Below, piece by piece: positions 54,936-64,000 of a stretch of DNA of 64,000 nt. Position numbers and translations under genes: made by a program. The notes under the pieces are model-generated. The model worked only from the letters and a program-made list of their open reading frames with translations. It had not been told where the DNA came from and made no database searches. The stretch covers positions 79,838,004 through 79,902,003 of the forward strand of contig OX638370.1 in the NCBI GenBank assembly GCA_951812925.1, in the 5' to 3' direction. How positions within the stretch are numbered: the stretch's first letter is position 1; every line of letters starts with the position of its first letter. The DNA is from Calliopum simillimum (Eukaryota; Arthropoda; Insecta; Diptera; Lauxaniidae).

Positions 54936-57037
54936 AAATTTTTAACGTTTTATTGTATGCAAGACCTCAAAAAAACAAAAGGATTTGGGCTCTTTACTAA
55001 AATTGTTAATTTCTTATGGGTAAAAGAATAAATGTACAGCGTGGCAACGAATAATTGTTACTATATTTCAAAGCGTTACTGTGCCATTCCCAACAGGTCC
55101 CGGTTCACAGAAATTTTTCTTGTTTATTCTTTGAGTCAACAGTTTAAATAAGAGACTAGTTTTATAAAGTAATCTTTAGTGCGAAAAATTTAAGAAGCAT
55201 TTACTCTAAACGAGAGCTTGTAGTAAAATAACATTTGAAAGTATCAAATCACAGTAACATCGTAAACGGGTTAAAAAATCTTAAAGCCAAAAAATGTTTG
55301 TCTTTCGTATCATAGCGTGATTTAAGAAAACTCTAAGCTTTAAAGTTGCGAAAAAGACCGGTCGCAAAAGTTCCGAAATATCTCCAGAACTGAATAAATA
55401 AGTATTCTATCGAATACGTCGAAATTGTGCTATAAAAATCGCCAGATAGATGAATGTGTGCCATAAAAGCATGCAAAACGCTATTTAAAAAAAAAAAATC
55501 TGAAGATGAATGCATTCAAGAAAACGCAATTTCACAGCCTTACAGAGCGCCATACAATAATGAGAAGGAACTCAGTCAAGTGATTGTCAGGACTAGTAAC
55601 ATTCACCCATAATACGCATTCCGTAGAATTGATCACAATTATAAATTTCATCAAGACTCAATACAAAGACTACTGGTATCAATCTTATTTTTGACAGTAC
55701 TACACGTTGCTTCCAGCAGAGCTGTCAATCTGGAAATCTCCGCTACTGTCGACAACAACGAAGTAAAGAATATTCAAGTCGATTGTAAAGTTAGTTTTTA
55801 TATATCAATTGCACCTTGCTCTGCAATTTACAAGTGTTCAATCAATCAAGCGAAGAACACTTGAAGAAAGTTTGGAGATGAAACACCATATCCGATATGG
55901 AGCTGTTTATCAGATGACATTTTCTGTACAAATTCGCAAATCAAAAACGGAATTCTGCCGTCATGCATTGGAACAGTGGGACTGTCAATCTGCAGTCAAC
56001 TGTTTGACGATACTCCGATGGCATTTAGTAGATACGTGACCTGAAAAGACAAATTCTGTTGTTTTCGAATACTTGGCAGCAATTTCTCGTTAAACGAAAG
56101 CCGCTGTTTTGTTGTCTTTAAAATATTTGATAGTTTTTGTTATGTCTGTTCATGATGGCGAATATGTGGGTATGAAGTTCTTCCAAGGAATGGCGGAATT
56201 TAGATACTCATTAATACTAAGTGTCTCTGAAAATGTTATTCAAACTATCTTGAGCTCATAGAAAAAAAATGGTAATCGTTGCGCTTCTTCCGACTCACAT
56301 GTAAACTATTCTATTTTTGTAGGATCTTTTGATACAGACATGGTCTATCTAATTTGCAGTGCGTTGATCGCTAGCTTATAATGTATTTATGTAGTATAAA
56401 ACTTCTAAACTTTCTTCTAAAGTTACTTATATCATCGGCATTTTGACTTACCTTACAGAACAATATAAAAATATAATAAACCTTAAACATGTGTCTTCTC
56501 AACTCTGTTAGATTTCAATCTTAGCGTCGATATATGAGCGAGTTTACTTTCATATTACATTCTAGTGGCTTATTATGTAGTTTATTTATATACTAACAGC
56601 TGATATTGATTCTGTTTATGTTTATGTTTCTTGTTATTAATGAAAAACATTACTCATTCAGTCCTAATTAAAGCTCAACTCAAAGTTATCTCGCATCAAG
56701 CGAATGAATGATTCATTTGTTTCTGTACTTTGTATTTCAACTTCAATTAACATAAAAAAAAAACGTAAAATAATCTGCCGGCATTTACATTATTTAAGGT
56801 ATCTTACGAAGAAAACCTCTTAAACTCCTAAAAAACAATATAAATGTTGACAGTTTTACAAGGTTTTCAAGGATTTTATACGTTTTGTGGAATACCCTCA
56901 TTGTAATATTTCTTTAAACTTTTTAATTTTTTACAATTTGATCTGTTTTTCTTTTTTGTGCTACGTAATCGTCCATAGAACTCAAAATATCTTAACCCTT
57001 CATCCGCCATAAAGAAAAACTAAAATAATTCCTCAAA

Positions 57038-57155
57038 ATGGGATGCACAACATCGGCCGAAGAACGTGCAGCCATTCAACGCTCTAAGCAAATTGAAAAA
57101 AATCTTAAAGAAGATGGCATACAGGCTGCCAAGGATATAAAACTGTTGCTACTAG
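57038..57155 (+). CDS. Galphao: G protein alpha-o subunit, first coding exon (partial gene)
   Basis: Encodes [18 protein letters not shown], then [22 protein letters not shown], identical in style to insect G alpha-o. Gly2 is the myristoylation site and Cys3 the palmitoylation site for plasma-membrane anchoring. The exon ends in phase 1 within the P-loop lead-in (LLLLG|AGESGKS in the family), before a GTGAGT donor at 57156. A likely acceptor for this exon is after CGTCCATAG at 56978. The remaining exons with the GTPase domain are not in the window, so at least 6.8 kb of intron follows. Flies have alternative first exons for this gene; this is the [13 protein letters not shown] type. Confidence 0.93.
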
Positions 57156-57924
57156 GTGAGTGATATTTTTATTTAATTATTTTAACATAAATTACTTTTG
57201 TACTTTGTTTAAAAAACGTATGTACTTAAATTTACTTAATATTATAATAAAATTACGTTAGAAGAGACTTTAGTAGAATAGCTCAATTATATAAAGCAAC
57301 TTTTAAGAAACTTTGAGTCATAAAACCTGATAAGATATATTTTTGTTTTCGATGTAACCTTACCGAGCCACCAAATAATTTTATAGGTCCTGTAAAGTAA
57401 ACACAATTCAAAAACTCTGGGTCTAGAGATATTAATCAATTGTACGGCTGAGCTCTGGTTTTTGAGGTATTCAGGTTTTGAAAATATTTCACAAAAAGAC
57501 AAAAAAAAAAAAAAAACGTGTATTTCAACCATTTATTTATTATTGAGTGTGCACGACCGCAGAAAAGTGTTGATAAACAATTTTGGTTTGACGTATTTGA
57601 AAGATGTATTTTTGGTGGAATAGGTCAAATTTGGATGAAATTAATTTTTAAATTTGAATATCTTAACAACTAGAGTTCAATCAGTAAAAATGATCACTAA
57701 AATCATACTTGAATTGGGCTACTACTCAGAACCCGTCAATGTTAGAATTTTCAAATAGCACAGACGTATTATATAATGCTTGTGTACTGAATAAATTATA
57801 AACAAGTCCAGAAAAACCATTTTATGTAATTTTATAACACGGTCTTCACTTTCAATTACCTCTAGTTTTTTTTACGCCATTCGATTTCTGCATGATTATA
57901 AAAAAAAGATAAGTAAATTTAAAC

Positions 57925-58498
57925 TAGTAAGGGTTTAACTTGGTCTAGCCAAACATTAAATGCCCTACACTGCAGTATTTCGAAAATGTTGCTTATATGG
58001 AAGGTGCCACGCCCTCTTGTCCGAGTTCACCCAGTTTTTGCTCAGAGCTTACATTTAGTGCTTGGGTGAAATTCAGTTCGATTATCTCAAAAAACTCTTT
58101 CAGTATTGCATTTTGAAACTTTTGCTTGTATCGGAGGTGCCACGCCCTCTTGTCCGAATACGACTTGTTTTTGCTCAGAGCTTGCGCTAACCATTCCTAG
58201 TATTTATGTGTATTTTGGTTGCATTGTCGAGAAAAATACTGTTCAACTTGCATTTTGAATATATTTTTTGTATGGGCGGTAGGCGTGTCCGTTGACCGAT
58301 TTTGCTCATTTTCAACCCTTCGAGCAAACTTTAATTACGGAGGCAGTGTTCCAGTGCTCAGTTTTCCCAAAAAATTTATTTCCAAACATAGCCATCCAGC
58401 CGGACATGGCTATATCGACTCAGAAGAACGTTGATCAAGAATATACTTATATACTTTTCTATATCTAGCGTTACAAACGGAAGGACCAAGTGAATATT
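57925..58498 (+). mobile_element. Helentron copy, end decayed
   Basis: CTAGTAAGGGTTTAACTTGG, TGCCCTACACTGCAGTATTT, two gtgccacgccctcttgtccga modules, the ATGGGCGGTAGGCGTGTCCG block, GACATGGCTATATCGACTCA, then an altered core. The terminal GGGTGTAGGGTATA is missing. Confidence 0.8.
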
Positions 58499-58643
58499 CG
58501 ACATTTTTGGGATTTTAAGGCGCAAAACCCAATTTTTTCGGGTCAGTTTTTTGAACAATTTCTTTCCTTTAGTCTATATCTATTACTTCGTTGAAGATAG
58601 AAAAACAAAACTTTGAAAAAGCAGTTTTGAAGCAATTTTCATA

Positions 58644-61313
58644 GTAGAGGAAAGTGGGGTAAAGTGGGAAATTTTTTTTCGAAGCTCCATAAAATGAACA
58701 AAACTTCTTATTTTGTCATGTTTCAACTTCCTATAATAAAGAAAATTAAATAAGCTATATTTTTGCCGAAGAAACGAACCTAAAATATGGATTTTCAGTT
58801 GAGTACGACGCTTTGATCGAGGATGCCCAAAATGGCAAAAATCAAAAATCGTAGGGTAAAGTGGGAAACTTTCAAAACTCATAAAAACTAATACAAATGT
58901 TGGAAAAAAGTTCTAATATCTTTATTGTAAGTCAAAAAAGGTTCAAGGAACACACCCATAGGAGTAAATATGAGGAGAAATAATGATTTTGCTGGAAAAA
59001 AATATATAAAAAAATGTGTTTAAAAAAATTTGTGAAATAGTAGCTTATTCGTCGTTCTCTGATGAAACATCGACATCCCACATAGGGGTATCTGGGTTAA
59101 AAACCTGGTCAAAATTAATAACTCTGAAACAACTTGTCCGATTTTGGAAATTGAGGTGTCATTTTATTCAGATTATTCAGACGATCAAAACAAATATAGA
59201 CTCGTTTAAAAAAATTGTCAATAGAGGGCGCTGCAGACAAGTGAAATATTTGAGGACTTGTAGCTCCTGTAGTACTGAGCCGATTTTGGTTTTTATAAAG
59301 TTTTTCTCTTTCATTTTACTAAAATGACAATATGATGTCATAAAACTTTGGAAATACATTCAATAGATGGCGCTGTACACATGACAAATGTAGTTACTTT
59401 GAGGGTCTTCTATCTCGTATACTGCTTTATTGATTTTAGTTATCAAGGTGTCAATCAATTTATATAACTCAGAAGAGTAGCCCGGGAAAACTACAGAATA
59501 GAAAATTTGTCCACAGAAGGCCCTATAAACAAAAACATCACAAAAACATTTTAAAAATTCTATTTCACTGTACCTTATTTAAAAGATTTGGCTTATTCTT
59601 TTAGTATTGTTAACTGGAGTAATACTGTAATACTGAATTATCAAAAAAAATTCCGAACATATCCGACATAACTTACCGAAACTCCAACTTTTCAATCTCA
59701 TAACTAATAATCTCAAGTTTTTGAAAAACAATAGCCGTGTTCACGATTTGGAGCATTTATACTTGCAAAGTAGCAAAATAGCAATCATTTCCACTTGATT
59801 GTGAGCAATATTAAAAGTAATTAACATTGCAAGCTACGAAAAAATTTATTTCTCTGAGAAAATCGTATGAGCAAAGAGAATGAGAGCACAAGCAAAAAAT
59901 TTTTATTTGAAGAATGACATGATATTTTTATGCTATAGGATTTTAGTATAAAAAATGTAAATGTAAATGCAAATGTAAATTCCATCCTATATATTTTGTT
60001 GCTGTATAGCAAAATTTTTCAACACTTATTTACAAGACGCAAGACCTTTCGCACCGGATCGTGAACATGGCTAATTATTTTTTATTTTAATCTGAAAACT
60101 CCTCGCCATCAAATAATTTCTGAGAATTTTAGTCCCCTAAATTCGTTCATTTTTTCGTTTATAATTTCTTTAAAACTAAAAATATCACGTGTATAGGCAT
60201 CAGCAAAAAGTGCAGCTATTTTGCCAATTGGAAATATTAGGAGCCAAATTTTGCAGTTTTAGCTATAAAAAGATTTAATTTATGAGAATTTTTGGAAGAT
60301 AAAATTGGGACTTGTGAGGATCCATTACTTTTCTGCTTTTAAAAATTTACAATTTTTCAATAAAAAATACTCAGTTACTTATAAAGTTTGAACACACTAT
60401 TTTAACTCTTATAATGATTCTTTTTTTATTAAATTAAATTCATTGTAAAGAACACACCTGTCGTAGAATAATCCATTCTGCAATTTTTCGTTTTTTTTCT
60501 GCACTTAAAGAAATATACGCACTTAAATTAACAATTCTTTTGCAACTTTAAAATTTTATTTTAAAATGTTTTACAAAACTTCAACTTTGACTAGTACGAA
60601 GCTGCAGATTGATTAAGATAAAATCGGGTCCCAGATTTCTTTAGTTTGGAGTATTAGCTGTATAATAAAAAAAAAGTTGAATCATTTTGGTCCAATTACA
60701 AAAATTCGTTTTTGACCAGCTTTTTGGGTTAAATCTCCCTATGTGCGTCCGAGTCACAGTGTTAGTAATAATGTATTGAGATTAACGCATTTCAAGTGAA
60801 ATGGGCGATGACAATCCTTTAGGTTGCATTTGATGGTATTGTGTCTGGTCATGATTTCGGGCATGAGTTCCATGCAAATGGTGCAAAAACTTACTCACAA
60901 TATAAATGTTCAACACTTATTTGGATCATGACATAGTATAATAAGTTGACAAGTGGGGACTAGCAATCGTGAAATAACATTTCCCACTTTACCCCATAAA
61001 AAATTTCCCACTTTACCCCGATACCACATTTTGCAAAAAATGTGAGACTACAAAGAATATTTTTGTGTACTTTCAATCGGTTTATCTCCAGAAACAGTAA
61101 AAATATCGATGCTTAAAAATTTCAAAATGAAATTTCAAAATCACTTAAAAACTTAACATGATTCCAGAGATCACAAAAAACGTACGCACGCATCGCTATA
61201 CCATAAAGATTTGCTTACGGTCATTGCAAGTACATGTCAGAAGCGCATGGCAGCTATACTTTGCTAGTTTGCCCGAAAAGGGGAATTTCCCATTTTACCC
61301 AACTTACTCCTAC
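58644..61313. mobile_element. TA-flanked element E (terminal word GGGGTAAAGTGGGAAA)
   Basis: The left end GTAGAGGAAAGTGGGGTAAA pairs with the right end TTTTACCCAACTTACTCCTAC (imperfect), followed inward by GTGGGAAATT against AATTTCCCAT. TA flanks at 58642-58643 and 61314-61315. The word recurs at about 58854 and, inverted, in a close pair at about 60981 and 61004. At 2.67 kb it is long enough for a full element, but no transposase is recognisable in the frames. It includes the MITE at 59732-60073. Confidence 0.78.
59732..60073. mobile_element. MITE with TAGCCGTGTTCACGAT ends
   Basis: The left end TAGCCGTGTTCACGATTTGG is inverted at the right end (CCGGATCGTGAACATGGCTA). 342 bp, nested in element E. 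Shares the TAGCCGTGTTC start with the MITE at 15772. Confidence 0.77.
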
Positions 61314-61315
61314 TA

Positions 61316-62180
61316 TAAAATTCGACCTGGAGCCAAACAAGCGAAACACAGATACGGATTTACTAGTAACATTATGTGCTTTCAGGAATAGTATTCAAAA
61401 AATTTTAGATTTTTTTTTGCTGCACTGTGTAATATGACTGCACCATTTCCAGCTTTAACGAGCTCTTTCGGACCTACCTTTTTGTCTTAATTTAAACACT
61501 AGAAAACTTAATCCGAAGTTAATTTTTCGATATCTACAACGGTCTAGGCTTCGGTCTCAAGGGGTTAATGTCCAGTAAAATATACTGAAATAAAAAGAAA
61601 AAAACAGATCTTTTTGAGATGTACAAATATTTAAGTTTTACCTTTTTAGAATTTTAATTTTTCCCTTGCTATACAAGATAATGGAATAGATGGAAACGCG
61701 ATCGGCGATGGTCGACCTAAAACTTGATGCGTTCTCCTGCAGAATCTGTCATATGCATGTGTAGAACAGCGCGAATTTAATAGCGTTTTTGAAATTTATA
61801 ATTTTAGCCCAGACTCTATAAGAGCTTTTAATTCATCGCTGTTGCCAAACGTGTTTAAAAAAAAAGAAAATGCAATTTTAATGGCGATCTGTTCATCTCA
61901 AATTTAGTATAGAATTTAAGAAAAATTATTTATTATATAAAAATTTATTTGGACCACGTTTAAGCAAAATAAATGCATTAATTTCAAATAATTATGATAT
62001 TAGTTTATTTTTCATATTATTTGCTATGTTTATTCTCGTTTGGGGTAGGAGTTTGAACCCCCAAAACTCCTCCCCTGGCTACGTCCTTGGTGTACACACA
62101 GTAAAATTTATTAAATATCCCCGAAATATTCTCTTGTGCCAACTTTTCACTTTTCGTTTCTATATACTTTTTGAAGTATA
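61316..62180. other. G alpha-o intron 1, no recognisable gene
   Basis: AT-rich DNA. CCCCCAAAACTCCTCCCCTG near 62059 looks like a transposon edge but has no visible partner. Confidence 0.4.
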
Positions 62181-62184
62181 CATA

Positions 62185-62581
62185 TTAGGCCGGGTCAATT
62201 TGTTCGAGAGGCAAAAAATTGGCAAAGAGTATAAAAGCAAAAAATCTATGGAAAATTCTAAAAAACTTAGCCCAAGAATCCATGGGTCAAAAATCAATAT
62301 CGAGCCGCCGTAAATTGCGTTGAAGTTACTTGAAAATACAATTAGTAAAAGACAAAAATTCAGATTTTTTTATTCTTGTTTCGTATAAAATTATTAGAAG
62401 TATTTGAATTTTTTCTTTTTTTGTATTGTATTTTAAGGTAGTACATCAAAACTTTAACGCAATTTACGGCGGTTCGATATTGATTTTAGACCCATGGTTT
62501 CTTCGGCAAAGTTTTTTAGAATTTTTCGAAGAATTTTTAGTTTCTATACTCTTTGCCGTTAAAAAATTTGACCCGGCCTAA
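62185..62581. mobile_element. Palindromic MITE with TTAGGCCGGGTCAA ends
   Basis: TTAGGCCGGGTCAA at 62185 is inverted at 62568-62581 (TTGACCCGGCCTAA). Complementarity continues along arms of roughly 130-150 bp (GCCGCCGTAAATTGCGTT against AACGCAATTTACGGCGG). Consistent with TA insertion if the ends are taken as GGCCGGG. Non-coding. Confidence 0.83.
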
Positions 62582-62584
62582 TAC

Positions 62585-62734
62585 ATATCTGTGGCAACAA
62601 ACTATAGTAGCTTAAGTCGGTCTTTAATCAGAAGGCAAAACAGCTTAAATTCATTTCCTAAGCATAGAACTCATGCTGCTTTGCAATGTTATCAAAGATC
62701 GACTTAAGCTACTCTGGTTTGTTGCCACAGATAT
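62585..62734. mobile_element. Palindromic MITE with ATATCTGTGGCAACAAAC ends
   Basis: ATATCTGTGGCAACAAAC at the left is inverted at the right end (GTTTGTTGCCACAGATAT), and AGCTTAAGTCGGTCTTT pairs with AAAGATCGACTTAAGCT. 150 bp. It starts 3 bp after the end of the preceding MITE. Confidence 0.83.
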
Positions 62735-63580
62735 ATATATTACTTTCGTACCATTACTTTTCCAATTAATTTCAAAGCAAAAATTAATATTGCCAATGTT
62801 ATTGTTGTTGTTTGTTTTGTTGCAATTGCTTTGTTGCATTAACACTTGAATTCTTGAAAAGTAGGCAGCATGAGTTGCTCGAGAAACATCAACAACAACA
62901 ACAATGCAGGTTAAGAACGGCCACAACTAAACGCCTATTGTTCAAAAGACGAACTCAAGAGTCGTTCTACTCGTAGTTGTTGCTACATATTGCTGTTTTT
63001 GGTTTTGTTTGCTTTTTCTACTTTGTGGAAATGCTAATAACAACAAAAAGTAACAACTGTATACAACAACATGACACACCGCTATGAAAAGAATGTTGCA
63101 ATTAATGCACTTGTTCATGTTGCAAGCCTCTTAGTCCCCCTCACCCGGCTCCGTTCACTTTGTAGTGAACTTATCTTTTACTGTTGTTGCAGCAACAGTT
63201 TTTAATGTTGCTGATTTTTGTTATCGTTCACCTCTTAAGTTGCTCTTTATTTGTTGCTGCATTTTATTGCCCACTACACTTGGGCATTATTGTGTCGATA
63301 ACAGCGAGTACAAAAGCGGCCTGCTTTTGTGTTGTCTAAACCAAATATAGTACATATATGTATGTATGCCATAGACAAACTATAATTGTTGTAACAATGA
63401 TATTTGATTCAATAATTAAATAAGTAACCATTTATGAATGTACCGGGGTGTGAACAACAAATAAAAGTGCTATAAATAGTCCAGTAAAATTAGACTCTAA
63501 AGATAATTCTAATCAAAAAACCATTTTTTAACTGAAATCGTTGTTTTAAAACAAATGTCAAAAATTGATCACTACCGCAT
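62735..63580. other. CAA/TTG-rich intronic sequence
   Basis: Scattered CAACAA and TTGTTG runs (for example ATCAACAACAACAACAATGC near 62887). No domain recognised; the frames at 62651-62926 (-) and 63165-63350 (+) appear to be chance. Confidence 0.4.
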
Positions 63581-63582
63581 AA

Positions 63583-63830
63583 AAGTTATTCAATCTCAAA
63601 GGTCGAAAAAATCAGTTTTATGCAAATATCTCAGCAACGATTACTTTCACAGAAAAATGATTTTCCACTATTTGGAATTTCCGTGGCCCCTTGATATGAC
63701 GATATTTTCAGATAAAACGGCCCATAATAAGTCGTAGAGCTTAAAGAATACGAGAATATTGAAGAAATTTCAAGAAAATTTAGATTTTACGATATTTTCA
63801 TATAAAGCGACCCAAAATAAGTCAAAAAAA
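63583..63830 (+). repeat. Dispersed repeat with internal duplication
   Basis: The first part matches 32730-32790. Inside, ACGATATTTTCAGATAAAAC, GGCCCATAATAAGTC at about 63699 is repeated as ACGATATTTTCATATAAAGC, GACCCAAAATAAGTC at about 63790, a spacing of about 91 bp. Unknown family, cut off by the window end. Confidence 0.55.
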
Positions 63831-64000
63831 CTCAACAAAATGTTCGATATCTCTTTGTTTTTGAGCTATGAAGACTTAAGGTTTTAGGGAACAAGTCCAG
63901 TTTTTTGTGTTTGTTTTTTAAGGGGTAAAATATCTTTTGTTGTTGTAGCAACTCGAACTCCAGGGCTGTAAATTGAAAACAAAATTATACCTTTCACCTA

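Noticed and set aside
57156..64000. Second exon of G alpha-o (AGESGKST P-loop)
   Set aside because: I looked for a G alpha P-loop continuation on the + strand and found none; it must lie beyond the window.

Overview
The window is AT-rich nuclear DNA from a higher dipteran (schizophoran) fly. Three split genes, all on the + strand, encode proteins that match fly orthologues along the parts present, with GT-AG introns, long 5' introns and opa-type CAG/CAA repeats. The repeats, including INE-1/DINE-like Helentrons, are also typical of flies. I cannot name the species.

Genes. (1) A 1-Cys peroxiredoxin of the Prx6 class (exons 9790-9872, 20119-20493, 20565-20640, 20711-20839; 220 aa), whose first intron is 10.2 kb of transposon debris. 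(2) RanBPM/RanBP9-10, a scaffold subunit of the CTLH (GID) E3 ligase (12 coding exons from 34065 to 49390; 923 aa as assembled), with a Q/H/S-rich N-terminus followed by SPRY, LisH, CTLH and CRA regions. (3) The first coding exon of the G protein alpha-o subunit (57038-57155); the rest of that gene lies beyond the right edge, so everything after 57155 is probably its intron. The three genes share a strand, but nothing suggests a joint function.

Most of the rest is mobile DNA, much of it nested. 0-9 kb: a foldback element, a hAT MITE, Helentron copies, a Tc1 element with a second TA-flanked element inside it, and tRNA-related repeats. 9-20 kb (Prx6 intron): Helentrons, a TA-flanked element, a palindromic MITE and a hAT transposase remnant. 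21-30 kb: a foldback element carrying a Merlin/IS1595-type transposase remnant, a truncated mariner, two more inverted-repeat elements, a hAT MITE, a hAT transposase remnant and a non-LTR RNase H fragment. 35-49 kb (RanBPM introns): a mariner remnant, minus-strand Helentrons, three TIR elements, a canonical Helitron and a Penelope-like retroelement directly beside it. 51-64 kb: Tc1 remnants, Helentrons, a 2.7 kb TA-flanked element and palindromic MITEs.

The most interesting pattern is that at least five TA-flanked elements with unrelated terminal sequences share one architecture: a distinctive terminal word of about 12-17 bp that recurs inside each element in both orientations. No new cellular system such as a defence locus or gene cluster is visible; the novelty here is in repeat biology.
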